From Caenispirillum bisanense (GTDB taxonomy: Bacteria; Pseudomonadota; Alphaproteobacteria; Rhodospirillales; Rhodospirillaceae): DNA of 64,000 bases. The notes beneath the pieces were generated by a model. That model did not search any database and was not told the origin of the DNA. It was given only the letters and a program-made list of their open reading frames with translations. This document shows, piece after piece, positions 53,645 to 62,024 of the stretch. The translations under genes were made by a program, and so were the position numbers. The DNA lies in NCBI RefSeq assembly GCF_039523075.1, contig NZ_BAAAEP010000004.1, positions 1 through 64,000 of the forward strand, read 5' to 3'. Every line of letters begins with the position of its first letter. Position 1 is the first letter of the stretch.

Positions 53645-56389
53645 GTGTCCCTGACCGCAGGCAGCCCGACCCCCGCCCCCGACACCGCCGCCGACGACCT
53701 GGGTGATGCCGCCCTCGACGGCGCCACGCCGATGATGGCGCAGTACCTGGCGATCAAGCGCGAGCATGCCGACTGCGTGCTGTTCTACCGCATGGGCGAT
53801 TTCTACGAGCTGTTCTTCGACGATGCCGTCAAGGCCGCCGAGGCCCTGGACATCGCGCTGACCAAGCGCGGCAAGCACCTGGGCGAGGACATTCCCATGT
53901 GCGGCGTGCCGGTGCATTCGCACGAGGCGTACCTGTCCAAGCTCATCCGCAAGGGCTTCAAGGTCGCCGTGTGCGAGCAGATGGAAGACCCGGCGGAGGC
54001 CCGCAAGCGCGGCGGCAAGGCGCTGGTGCGGCGGGAGGCGGTGCGCATCGTCACCCCCGGCACCCTGACCGAGGACAGCCTGCTCGATGCCCGTCGCCAC
54101 AATTATCTGGCGGCGGTGGCCGATGCCGGCGGCGCGCTCGGGCTTGCGTGGCTGGATGTCTCCACCGGCGCCTTCACCTGCCAGCCGGTGGCGGAGGCGA
54201 CGGTCGCCGCCGCCCTCGCCCGCCTCGCCCCGGGCGAGCTGCTGGCACCCGACCGCCTGTTGCAGCGCGAGGGCCTGTTCGAGGTCTTCGCCGAGTACAA
54301 GGACCGCCTCTCCCCCCTGCCGTCCGCCCGCTTCGACAGCACCAATGCCGCGCGGCGGCTGGAGGCGCTCTATGGCGTCAAGGCGCTGGATGCCTTCGGC
54401 GGCTTCTCGCGGGCCGAGATCGCGGCGGCCGGCACCCTGGTCGACTATGTGGAGCTGACCCAGAAGGGCAAGCTGCCGCGCATCGGCGCCCTGCGCCAGC
54501 TGGCGGCCGGCGCGGTGATGGAGATCGACGCCGCCACCCGCCGCAACCTGGAACTGGCCGAGACCCTGACCGGCGAGCGCAAGGGCTCGCTGCTGGCGGT
54601 CATCGACCGCACCGTCACCGGCGCCGGCGCCCGCCTGCTGGCCGCCCATCTGGCGGCGCCGCTGACCGATCCGGCGGCGGTGGCGGCGCTGCTGCCGGTG
54701 CTGCTGCGCTTCGTCGAGGCCGGCCGGGTGCGCGACGACGTGCGCGAGCGCCTGCGCCGCTGCCCCGACGTGGAGCGGGCGCTGACCCGCCTGTCGCTTG
54801 GCCGCGGCGGCCCCCGCGACCTCGCCAACGTGCGCGATGCCCTGGATCAGGTGCCGGGCCTGCGAGTGGCCATCACCGAAAGCGGCTTCGCCAGCGTACC
54901 CAAGGGGCTGGCGGAAACCTGCCGCCGCCTCGGCCGTCACGATGTGGTGGTGGAGCGGCTGACGCGGGCGCTGGCGCCCGACCTGCCGCTGCTCGCCCGC
55001 GACGGCGGCTTCATCGCCGCCGGCTATCATCCGCAGCTGGACGAGCTGCGGTCCCTGCGCGACGAAAGCCGCCGCCTCATCGCCGGGCTGCAGCAGACGT
55101 ATATAGAGGCGACCGGCATCGCCTCGCTGAAGGTGAAGCACAACAACGTGCTCGGCTATTTCCTGGAGATGCCGGCCAAGCAGGGCGAGAAGCTGCTGGC
55201 CGACAAGGACGGCCCCTTCATCCACCGCCAGACCATGGCCAACGCGGTGCGCTTCACCACCGTCGACCTGTCGGAGCTGGAGGACAGGATCCGCGGCGCC
55301 GCCGACAAGGCGCTGGCCCTGGAACTGGAGCTGTTCGCCGATTTGGTGCGCGAGGTGCTGGACCGCGCCGCCGACATCGCCGCCGCCGCCGAGGCGCTGG
55401 CCGAACTGGACGTCCACGCCGGGCTGGCCGAACTGGCGGCGGATCAGCGCTACACCCGGCCGGAGGTGGAGGACGGCACCGCCTTCCTCATCCGTGGCGG
55501 CCGCCATCCGGTGGTGGAGGCGGCGCTTGCCCGCGCCAGCGAAGGCCCCTTCGTCGCCAACGACTGCGACCTCTCGGCCGAGCAGCGGCTGTGGCTCATC
55601 ACCGGCCCCAACATGGCCGGTAAGTCCACCTTCCTGCGGCAGAACGCGCTGATTGCCATCCTCGCCCAGATGGGCAGCTTCGTGCCGGCCGACAGCGCCC
55701 GCATCGGCGTGGTCGACCGCCTGTTCTCCCGCGTCGGCGCCGCCGACGACCTGGCGCGCGGCCGCTCCACCTTCATGGTGGAGATGGTGGAGACCGCCGC
55801 CATCCTGAACCAGGCGACCGAGCGCAGCCTCGTGATCCTGGACGAGATCGGCCGCGGCACCGCCACCTTCGACGGCCTTTCCATCGCCTGGGCGACGGTG
55901 GAGAACCTGCACGAGGTCAACCGCTGCCGCGCCCTGTTCGCCACCCACTACCACGAGCTGACGGCCCTGACCGCCCGGCTGGCCCGCCTGTCGTGCCATT
56001 CCATGCGCATCAAGGAATGGCAGGGCGAGGTGGTGTTCCTGCACGAGGTGGCGCCGGGGGCCGCCGACCGGTCCTACGGCATCCACGTCGCCAAGCTGGC
56101 CGGGCTGCCGCCGGCGGTGATCGCGCGGGCGGAAGAGGTGCTGGCGACCCTGGAGTCGGGCGAGCAGTCCTCGGCCATCACCCGCCTCGCCGACGACCTG
56201 CCGCTGTTCGCCGCCGCCGCCCGCAAAAGCGACCCGGCCCCGCCCGCCGGCGCCTCCACCGCTGCCGCCGCCGCCGCCGCGTCCGCCGGTCCGTCGCCGG
56301 TGGAGGCGGAACTGGCCGCCATCAACCCCGACGACCTGACCCCTCGGGCGGCGCTGGAGGCGCTGTACCGGCTGAAGGGGCTGCTGTAG
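53645..56389 (+). CDS. mutS: DNA mismatch repair protein MutS
   Basis: A 914-residue mismatch-recognition ATPase. Domain I has the mismatch wedge F-x-E in RMGDFYELFFDDA; the clamp and lever domains follow; the ATPase has Walker A TGPNMAGKSTFLRQ, VDRLFSRVGAADDLARGRST, Walker B LVILDEIGRGTATFDGLS and the HTH tail. An Ala/Pro-rich linker near the end precedes a C-terminal dimerisation segment (LAAINPDDLTPRAALEALYR). Start: GTG at 53645 with GGAG six bases upstream; the next in-frame ATG (53732) lies at the MMAQYLAIK core. Confidence 0.97.
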   Translation: MSLTAGSPTPAPDTAADDLGDAALDGATPMMAQYLAIKREHADCVLFYRMGDFYELFFDDAVKAAEALDIALTKRGKHLGEDIPMCGVPVHSHEAYLSKLIRKGFKVAVCEQMEDPAEARKRGGKALVRREAVRIVTPGTLTEDSLLDARRHNYLAAVADAGGALGLAWLDVSTGAFTCQPVAEATVAAALARLAPGELLAPDRLLQREGLFEVFAEYKDRLSPLPSARFDSTNAARRLEALYGVKALDAFGGFSRAEIAAAGTLVDYVELTQKGKLPRIGALRQLAAGAVMEIDAATRRNLELAETLTGERKGSLLAVIDRTVTGAGARLLAAHLAAPLTDPAAVAALLPVLLRFVEAGRVRDDVRERLRRCPDVERALTRLSLGRGGPRDLANVRDALDQVPGLRVAITESGFASVPKGLAETCRRLGRHDVVVERLTRALAPDLPLLARDGGFIAAGYHPQLDELRSLRDESRRLIAGLQQTYIEATGIASLKVKHNNVLGYFLEMPAKQGEKLLADKDGPFIHRQTMANAVRFTTVDLSELEDRIRGAADKALALELELFADLVREVLDRAADIAAAAEALAELDVHAGLAELAADQRYTRPEVEDGTAFLIRGGRHPVVEAALARASEGPFVANDCDLSAEQRLWLITGPNMAGKSTFLRQNALIAILAQMGSFVPADSARIGVVDRLFSRVGAADDLARGRSTFMVEMVETAAILNQATERSLVILDEIGRGTATFDGLSIAWATVENLHEVNRCRALFATHYHELTALTARLARLSCHSMRIKEWQGEVVFLHEVAPGAADRSYGIHVAKLAGLPPAVIARAEEVLATLESGEQSSAITRLADDLPLFAAAARKSDPAPPAGASTAAAAAAASAGPSPVEAELAAINPDDLTPRAALEALYRLKGLL

Positions 56390-56524
56390 CGGCGGCTTTT
56401 GCCCGGCAGGATTTGCCGGGGCGGCGGCGGGCGGCAGCCTGCGGCGGGGAAAGCGGCGGAAACCGGCGGGCGGCGAGTTGGACTCGCGTTTGCATAGGCC
56501 AGGGCGCAGCAGAGGGATACGCCC

Positions 56525-57700
56525 ATGACCACCGTCGCCAACGCTCCGCTCGTCATCGACAACATCCGCCCCGGCGGTGCCGGTACGGGCGCGCCTGCCA
56601 ACCAGGCGGCGAAGGGCGATGACGAGGTCTCGTTCTGGGACTTCGTGGACATCATCAACCCGCTGCAGCACCTGCCCATCATCTCCACCATCTACCGCGA
56701 GATCACCGGCGACACCATCAAGCCGCTGGCGCGCGTTGCCGGCGGGGCGCTGTTCGGCGGTGCCATCGGCGCCGCCGTGGCGGTGGTGACCGAAGTGGTG
56801 GAGGAAGCCGCCGGCCTCAACAACGGCGAGACGCTGCTGTCGCTGTTCAAGGGCGACGACGCCGCGCCGGCCGAGGGCGAGACCCAGCTTGCCGCCGCCG
56901 AGGCGGGCAAGGCCGGCGAAGGGGCCGGCAGCGCCGCCCTGCCGGCGTCCGCCGCCGCCCTGGCCTCGGCCATAGCGGCCGCGCCGGCGCAGCAGGCTCC
57001 GGCCGCCGCCGCCGCTGCCACTGCTGCCCCCGCCGCCGCCACCACCACCGTGGCCGGCGATGACGCCCGCTTCTTCCCCATGGCGCAGACCGCCGGCGTG
57101 GGGGCGAGCGCCGCCAACGCCAACTTCATGCCCATCCGCGGCAGCGACTTCCGCAATTCCGACGGCCTCGCCCGCATGCCGGCGCCGGAGAAGCGCCCCG
57201 CCGGTCTGGCCCCGCGCGCCCATGACCATGCCATGGTCGGCATGGCGCCGGCGCCGCGCCCGGCCTCCGCCGCCCTGGTGGCCCAGCAGGCCGACGATGG
57301 CGCCCAGTACCTGACGGTGCCGACCAAGGCCCAGATGGCCGCCGCCGAAACCGGCGCCGCCGTTTCCCAGGCCACCGCCGACGATGCCGTGCTGCGCTCG
57401 CTGCAGGCCCAGGGTCTGCAGGCCGAAGCCGCCAAGCATCCCATGCTGCAGGCCGCCCTGCGGCCGACCGCCGCCGCTGCCGCCGCCGCCGCCTCCCCGG
57501 CGGTGCCGGCCGCTGCCGCCGTCACTGGCGTGCGCGGCTTCTCCACCGCCGCCGACTCCCTGGCGGCTGCCGAGGCGGCGGGGGGTGCCGAGGGTGGCGT
57601 TCAGGAGGTGCCGGGCTGGTTCGACGGCGCTATGATGAAGGCGCTGGACCGCTATCAGCAGACCGGCCGCCTGACCACCGGTGCCGCCGCCGGCGCCTGA
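56525..57700 (+). CDS. hypothetical Ala-rich protein with conserved N-terminal module
   Basis: A 391-residue protein. Residues about 35-95 form a conserved-looking module, FWDFVDIINPLQHLPIISTI then YREITGDTIKPLARVAGGAL and FGGAIGAAVAVVTEVVEE, with a Gly/Ala hydrophobic hairpin that may lie in a membrane. The rest is a low-complexity Ala/Pro-rich linker with several Met-containing patches (DHAMVGMAPAPRP) and a short ending PGWFDGAMMKALDRYQQ. I recall similar modules in Rhodospirillales proteins of unknown role. The L,D-transpeptidase-like gene follows 35 bp later, so a link to the envelope is possible but unproven. Confidence 0.65.
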   Translation: MTTVANAPLVIDNIRPGGAGTGAPANQAAKGDDEVSFWDFVDIINPLQHLPIISTIYREITGDTIKPLARVAGGALFGGAIGAAVAVVTEVVEEAAGLNNGETLLSLFKGDDAAPAEGETQLAAAEAGKAGEGAGSAALPASAAALASAIAAAPAQQAPAAAAAATAAPAAATTTVAGDDARFFPMAQTAGVGASAANANFMPIRGSDFRNSDGLARMPAPEKRPAGLAPRAHDHAMVGMAPAPRPASAALVAQQADDGAQYLTVPTKAQMAAAETGAAVSQATADDAVLRSLQAQGLQAEAAKHPMLQAALRPTAAAAAAAASPAVPAAAAVTGVRGFSTAADSLAAAEAAGGAEGGVQEVPGWFDGAMMKALDRYQQTGRLTTGAAAGA

Positions 57701-57735
57701 GCCGCCGCCCGCCGCACCACCGCCCCTGAGGGACC

Positions 57736-58239
57736 GTGGACCTGATCGTCGACCCTGCCGCCGGCGAGCTGATCGCCGGCCCCCGCCGCTATCGCTGCGC
57801 CCTCGGCAAGGGCGGCATCGTCGCTGACAAGCGGGAGGGGGACGGCGGCACGCCGGTCGGCCGTTTCCCGCTGCGGCAGGTGTTCTACCGCCCCGACCGC
57901 CTGCCGGCGCCGCCGGCCACCGCCCTGCCGGTGCAGGCCATCGCGCCCGCCGACGGCTGGTGCGACGCGCCGGACGATCCCGCCTACAACCGCCCCGTCA
58001 CCCTGCCCTACCCCGCCAGCGCCGAAGCGATGTGGCGGGAGGATGCGGTCTACGACGTGGTGGTGGTGCTCGGCCACAACGACGATCCGCCGGTGCCGGG
58101 GCTCGGCAGCTGCATCTTCCTGCATGTGGCGCGGCCGGGCTACGCCCCCACCGAGGGCTGCGTCGCCCTCGCCCTGCCCGACCTGCTGGCGGTGCTGGCG
58201 GAGTGCCGGCCGGGCGACTGCCTCAGCGTGCCTTGTTGA
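57736..58239 (+). CDS. L,D-transpeptidase (YkuD) family protein
   Basis: A 167-residue protein of the short YkuD-domain type. The conserved His is in VLGHNDDPPVPGLGSCIFLH and the catalytic Cys in PTEGCVALALPDL. Such short YkuD proteins lack a signal peptide and a LysM domain; no signal is visible here. The family cross-links meso-diaminopimelate in peptidoglycan or attaches proteins. A GTG start at 57736 has GAGGGA upstream. It is probably cotranscribed with the Ala-rich gene and overlaps the convergent ankyrin gene by 17 bp. Confidence 0.88.
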   Translation: MDLIVDPAAGELIAGPRRYRCALGKGGIVADKREGDGGTPVGRFPLRQVFYRPDRLPAPPATALPVQAIAPADGWCDAPDDPAYNRPVTLPYPASAEAMWREDAVYDVVVVLGHNDDPPVPGLGSCIFLHVARPGYAPTEGCVALALPDLLAVLAECRPGDCLSVPC

Positions 58240-58795
58240 GTTCCGCCGTCACCTGAGACGCCCGCGCCCCGCCGGCCCAGCCGAAGGCGTCGCGGCCGGT
58301 GTAGTCGGACAGGCGCGGGTCGCCGCCGGCCTGGACCAGCAGCCGCACCACGTTGACATGGCCGTTGCGGGCCGCCGCCATCAGCGGCGTGACGCCCTGG
58401 CGGTTCTGGGTGTTGGGCTTGGCGCCGCCGGCCAGCAGGCGTTCGACGACGGCACCATGGCCGATCTCCGCCGCCCAATAGAGGGCGGTGTTGCCGAGGC
58501 GGTCCGGCGCCTCGACGCGGGCGCCGTGCTGCAGCAGCTGGCCGATCATCTCCGGCCGGTTGGTGCGGGCCGCTACCACCAGCAGCGGCTGGCCCTCGTT
58601 GTCGGTGGCGCCGGGATTGCCGCCGCCGAGCAGGTAGGAGGTCAGCCCCTGGGCGTTGCCGTCGCGGATGTTCTCCACCACCTCCTTCTCGAAGCGGATG
58701 GTCATGTTGGCGGCGGCCGGCAGCGGCGCCAGCAGGAACACGGCGGCCAGCACGGCGGCGATGGCGGCGGTGACGGTGGGCAGCGGACGCGGCAT
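58223..58795 (-). CDS. exported ankyrin-repeat protein
   Basis: A 190-residue protein with a signal peptide (hydrophobic core VTAAIAAVLAAVFLLAPL, cleavage near PAAANM) and about four ankyrin repeats: NAQGLTSYLLGGGNP, EGQPLLVVAARTNRPEMIGQ, LGNTALYWAAEIGHGAVVER and QGVTPLMAAARNGHVNVVRL. Likely periplasmic, mediating protein contacts; partner unknown. The Met at 58795 starts the signal peptide. It is followed upstream by cobK on the same strand, 22 bp away. Confidence 0.85.
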   Translation of the reverse strand: MPRPLPTVTAAIAAVLAAVFLLAPLPAAANMTIRFEKEVVENIRDGNAQGLTSYLLGGGNPGATDNEGQPLLVVAARTNRPEMIGQLLQHGARVEAPDRLGNTALYWAAEIGHGAVVERLLAGGAKPNTQNRQGVTPLMAAARNGHVNVVRLLVQAGGDPRLSDYTGRDAFGWAGGARASQVTAELNKAR

Positions 58796-58817
58796 GGCTC
58801 TCGTTTCCCCTGTGGCC

Positions 58818-59615
58818 TTACGACTCTTGTGCCGGCGGATTGTCCGACCGCGCCCCGATGCGGTCAAGCCACTCCAGCACCGCACCGACGTCCTCCACCG
58901 CCGGACCCGGCTCCGGCGGCGGCCGGCGGATCATCACCACCGGCAGGCCGAGGGCGCGGGCGGCGACGAGCTTGGCGTCGGTGGCGCCGCCGCCGCTCGC
59001 CTTGGTGACCACGGCGTCGATGCGGTGGCGGCGCAGCAGATCGGTTTCCGCTTCGGCGTCGAAGGGGCCGCGGCCGGTGACGACGGTGCAGCCGGGCAGC
59101 GGCGGCTGCGGCGGGGCGGCGATCATCCGCACCACGAAGGCGATGCCCGGCAGCGCCGCGAAGGGGGCGAGGTCGGCGGTGCCGAGGGTCAGCAGCACCC
59201 GCGTCGCCAGCCCCGGCAGGGCGGCGGCGGCCTCGGCGGCGGTATCCGCCATCAGCCAGCGGTCGCCCGGCTGCGGTTGCCACTCCGGCCGCCGCAGGCA
59301 GAGGCGCGGCACCCCGGCGGCGTCGCAGGCGAGGCGGGCATTCCGGCTGATGGCGGCGGCGAAGGGGTGGGTGGCGACGATCACCGCCGTCACCGCCTCC
59401 GCCCGCAGGAAGGCCGCTAGCCCCTCCGCCCCGCCGCAGCCGCCGCTGCGCACCCGGCCGGGCGGCAGGCGGGCCGGAGTGGTGCGGCCGGCGAGGGAAT
59501 AGGTGACGGCAAGACGGTCGCCGAAGCGTTCCGCCACCGCCGCCGCCAGGGCCGCCGCCACATCCTCGCCGCCGAGGATCAGCAGGTGGGGCGCGGGCCG
59601 CTCAGGGTCCGGCAC
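58818..59615 (-). CDS. cobK: precorrin-6A / cobalt-precorrin-6A reductase
   Basis: A 265-residue NADPH enzyme of cobalamin synthesis. LLILGGEDVAAALAAAVAER resembles the nucleotide-binding start, AVIVATHPFAAAISRNARLACDAAGVP is the family core, and TLGTADLAPFA and VVTKASGGGATDAKLVAARALGLPVVMI are conserved. It starts at a GTG that overlaps the cbiD end by 14 bp. The combination of CobK and CbiD does not by itself tell the aerobic from the anaerobic route. Confidence 0.92.
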   Translation of the reverse strand: MPDPERPAPHLLILGGEDVAAALAAAVAERFGDRLAVTYSLAGRTTPARLPPGRVRSGGCGGAEGLAAFLRAEAVTAVIVATHPFAAAISRNARLACDAAGVPRLCLRRPEWQPQPGDRWLMADTAAEAAAALPGLATRVLLTLGTADLAPFAALPGIAFVVRMIAAPPQPPLPGCTVVTGRGPFDAEAETDLLRRHRIDAVVTKASGGGATDAKLVAARALGLPVVMIRRPPPEPGPAVEDVGAVLEWLDRIGARSDNPPAQES

Positions 59616-60687
59616 GGCCGACCTCCCGCCCCTGGCGGTCGAAGGCGATCACCTCCACCGCCACATGGCCGGCGACCACCGCCAGCGCCACTTCGCGGGC
59701 GCGGCGGCACAGCAGGTCGGCGAAGGGCCGCTCCAGCCCGGCGTCGCGGGCGATGTCCAGCACCGCCAGGGCGGTCACCGCCTGCCCGGCCGCCGCCACC
59801 GCCGCCGGCGGTGCCCCCAGGTCGGCCAGCACCGCCGCCAGCGCCGTCTGGTTCACCCGGCTGCGGCTGGAGTGCAGGTCCATGTTGCCGTCGGCCAGCT
59901 TGCTGATCTTGGCGAGGCCGCCGGCCAGGGTCAGGCGCTCCACCGGGTGGCGGCGCAGGTATTTCAGCACCGCGCCGGCGAAGTCGCCCATGTCGATCAG
60001 CGCCTCCTCCGGCACCGGATAGAGGCGGCGGGCGGCGGTTTCCGAGGTATTGCCGGTGGCCGCCAGCAGGTGGGCGCAGCCGGCGGCGCGGGCGACGTCG
60101 ATGCCGCGGTGGATGCTGTGGATCCAGGCGGCGCAGGAATAGGGCACCACCACCCCGGTCGTCCCCAGCACCGACAGGCCGCCGACGATGCCGAGGCGGG
60201 GGTTCATGGTCTTCTGCGCCAAGGCCTCGCCGCCGGGAATGCTGACGGTCACCTCGGCATCCACCGGCCCGCCGGCGGCGGCCAGGGCCAGGTTGTCGGC
60301 GATCATGGCGCGCGGGCCGGGATTGATGGCGGGTTCCCCCGGCGGCAGCGGCAGCCCCGGCTTGGTGACGGTGCCGACGCCGTCCCCGGCGCGGAAGCGC
60401 AGGCCGCTGCCCGGCGGCAGCGGGCGCAGGGTGACGACGATCTCGGCGCCGTGGGTGACGTCGGGGTCGTCGCCGGCATCCTTGATGACCGAGGCGGTGG
60501 CGCTGCCGCCGTCGTCGGCAAGGACATGGCGGTTGAGGGCGAAGGCCGGCGTCAGGCCGCGCGGCAGCACGATCTCCACCGGGTCCGGGAAGGCGCCGGT
60601 GCGCAGGGCGGTCAGGCAGGCGCGCGCCGCCGCGGTGGCGCAGGCGCCCGTCGTCCAGCCTTTGCGGAGGGGGCGGGTGTCGGTCAT
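59602..60687 (-). CDS. cbiD: cobalt-precorrin-5B (C1)-methyltransferase
   Basis: A 361-residue enzyme methylating C1 of cobalt-precorrin-5B, with the start LRKGWTTGACATAAARACLTAL, the family signature. VEIVLPRGLTPAF, NPGPRAMIADNLALAAA and GVVVPYSCAAWIHSIHRGID are conserved, ending in the Lys-rich reductive part. It overlaps cobK, so these two genes form a small cobalamin unit; no cobalamin riboswitch is visible upstream, only 34 bp to the next gene. Confidence 0.93.
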   Translation of the reverse strand: MTDTRPLRKGWTTGACATAAARACLTALRTGAFPDPVEIVLPRGLTPAFALNRHVLADDGGSATASVIKDAGDDPDVTHGAEIVVTLRPLPPGSGLRFRAGDGVGTVTKPGLPLPPGEPAINPGPRAMIADNLALAAAGGPVDAEVTVSIPGGEALAQKTMNPRLGIVGGLSVLGTTGVVVPYSCAAWIHSIHRGIDVARAAGCAHLLAATGNTSETAARRLYPVPEEALIDMGDFAGAVLKYLRRHPVERLTLAGGLAKISKLADGNMDLHSSRSRVNQTALAAVLADLGAPPAAVAAAGQAVTALAVLDIARDAGLERPFADLLCRRAREVALAVVAGHVAVEVIAFDRQGREVGRAGP

Positions 60688-60721
60688 GGGGCGATCCTAC
60701 ACCGCCGCCCCGGCCGCCGCA

Positions 60722-61930
60722 TCAGTGCCGCGCGTCGCCGCGCCCGCGCACCGCCAGCAGGAAGACCGCCAGCGTTCCGACGGCCATGACGCCGATGGCG
60801 GTGGTCATGACGCGGGTGGTGCCGTCGTGCAGCAGCCCGACCAGCCAGCCGGTCAGCGCCCCCGCCCCCATCTGCAGGAAGCCAAGCAGCGAGGAGGCGG
60901 TGCCGGCCATGCGCGGGAACGGCGAGATGGCACCGGCGGTGGCATTGGGCAGCACCAGGGCGGCGCCGAGGAAATAGACCGCGATGGGCGCCACCACGGC
61001 GACGATGGTTTCCACCCCGCTCCACGCCAGCACCAGCGCCGTCACCCCGCCGAGGGCGCAGATCACCGAGCCCATGGCGATCATGCGCTCGATCCCCAGG
61101 CGGCCGGTGAAGCGGCCGCCGCCGAAGGCGCCGGCGATGTAGCCGGCCACCACCGCCATGAAGGCGAAGCCGAAGTGCTGCGGCTGCAGCCCCAGCACGT
61201 CGATGATGACGAAGGACGAGCCGGAGATGAAGCTGAACAGCCCGGCGAAGGACAGCGCCACGCACAGGGCATGGCCCATGAACAGGCGGCTGCGCAGCAG
61301 CGCCGCGAAGTTGCCGGCCAGCCGCGCCGGGCGCAGGGCCAGCGGGTCGCGGTGGGCATTGGTCTCGCGCAGCAGCAGCCAGGTGGCGACGGTCAGCAGG
61401 ATGCCGAACACGGTCAGGGCGACGAAGTTCGACCGCCAGCCGAAGGCCGCATGCAGCGCCCCGCCCAGCAGCGGCGCCACCGCCGGCGCCAGCGCCATGG
61501 CCGAGGCCATGTAGGACAGCATGCGCGCCGCCTCCTGCCGCTCGTAGACGTCGCGCACCACGGCGCGGCCGATCACCGGCCCGGCGCAGGCCCCCACCGC
61601 CTGCAGGAAGCGGCCGACCAGCAGCGCCTCGATGCTGTCGGCGGCGACGCACAGCAGGCTCGCCAGCACATAGAGGCCGGCGCCGGTTATCAGCACCGGG
61701 CGGCGGCCGAAGCGGTCGGACAGCGGCCCGTAGACCAGCATGGCGACGGCAAAGCCGGCGGTGAACACCGACAGCGTCAGCTGCACCATGGAAACCGTGG
61801 TGCCGAAGGCGCGCGTCATGTCCGGCAGCGACGGCAGGTAGAGGTCGGTCGACACCGGCCCGAAGGCGACAAGCCCGGTCAGCAGGATGGCGACGGGCAG
61901 GGACCGGGGATCGGGCTTGCTGGCGGACAT
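60722..61930 (-). CDS. Bcr/CflA family drug resistance MFS transporter
   Basis: A 402-residue 12-segment major facilitator. The start PVAILLTGLVAFGPVSTDLY then LPSLPDMTRAF is the Bcr/CflA signature, followed by motif A GPLSDRFGRRPVL and the motif C region (LAPAVAPLLGGAL). These proteins export bicyclomycin, chloramphenicol, cysteine or other compounds; the substrate is unknown. It lies between cbiD and the M32 carboxypeptidase on the same strand, separated from the latter by a terminator and a parS-like site. Confidence 0.92.
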   Translation of the reverse strand: MSASKPDPRSLPVAILLTGLVAFGPVSTDLYLPSLPDMTRAFGTTVSMVQLTLSVFTAGFAVAMLVYGPLSDRFGRRPVLITGAGLYVLASLLCVAADSIEALLVGRFLQAVGACAGPVIGRAVVRDVYERQEAARMLSYMASAMALAPAVAPLLGGALHAAFGWRSNFVALTVFGILLTVATWLLLRETNAHRDPLALRPARLAGNFAALLRSRLFMGHALCVALSFAGLFSFISGSSFVIIDVLGLQPQHFGFAFMAVVAGYIAGAFGGGRFTGRLGIERMIAMGSVICALGGVTALVLAWSGVETIVAVVAPIAVYFLGAALVLPNATAGAISPFPRMAGTASSLLGFLQMGAGALTGWLVGLLHDGTTRVMTTAIGVMAVGTLAVFLLAVRGRGDARH

Positions 61931-61939
61931 GCGGCGGGG

Positions 61940-61955
61940 TGTTTCACGTGAAAAG
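61940..61955. promoter_or_regulatory. degenerate parS-like site
   Basis: TGTTTCACGTGAAAAG: the core 14 bases of the palindrome are kept but the last two differ. It lies 10 bp upstream of the MFS gene start and about 27 kb from the predicted origin. ParB binding is possible but weaker. Confidence 0.5.
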
Positions 61956-61992
61956 CGGCGGGGCGGGCAGAGTGACCCCTGCCCGCCCCGCC
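61951..61992 (-). terminator. terminator of the M32 carboxypeptidase gene
   Basis: GGCGGGGCGGGCAG (61957-61970) and CTGCCCGCCCCGCC (61979-61992) form a 14-bp perfect stem with an eight-base loop; on the minus strand a short T-run follows, shared with the parS-like site. Confidence 0.75.
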
Positions 61993-62024
61993 GGTCAAGC
62001 GCCGCTGGCCCCGCCCGGCCGGGG

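Noticed and set aside
53600..57439. A 1279-codon frame on the - strand antisense to mutS
   Set aside because: Low-complexity His/Gln/Gly/Ala peptide mirroring mutS and the Ala-rich gene; no family features.
60688..60721. Cobalamin riboswitch before cbiD
   Set aside because: Only 34 bp separate cbiD from the next gene, too short for the element.
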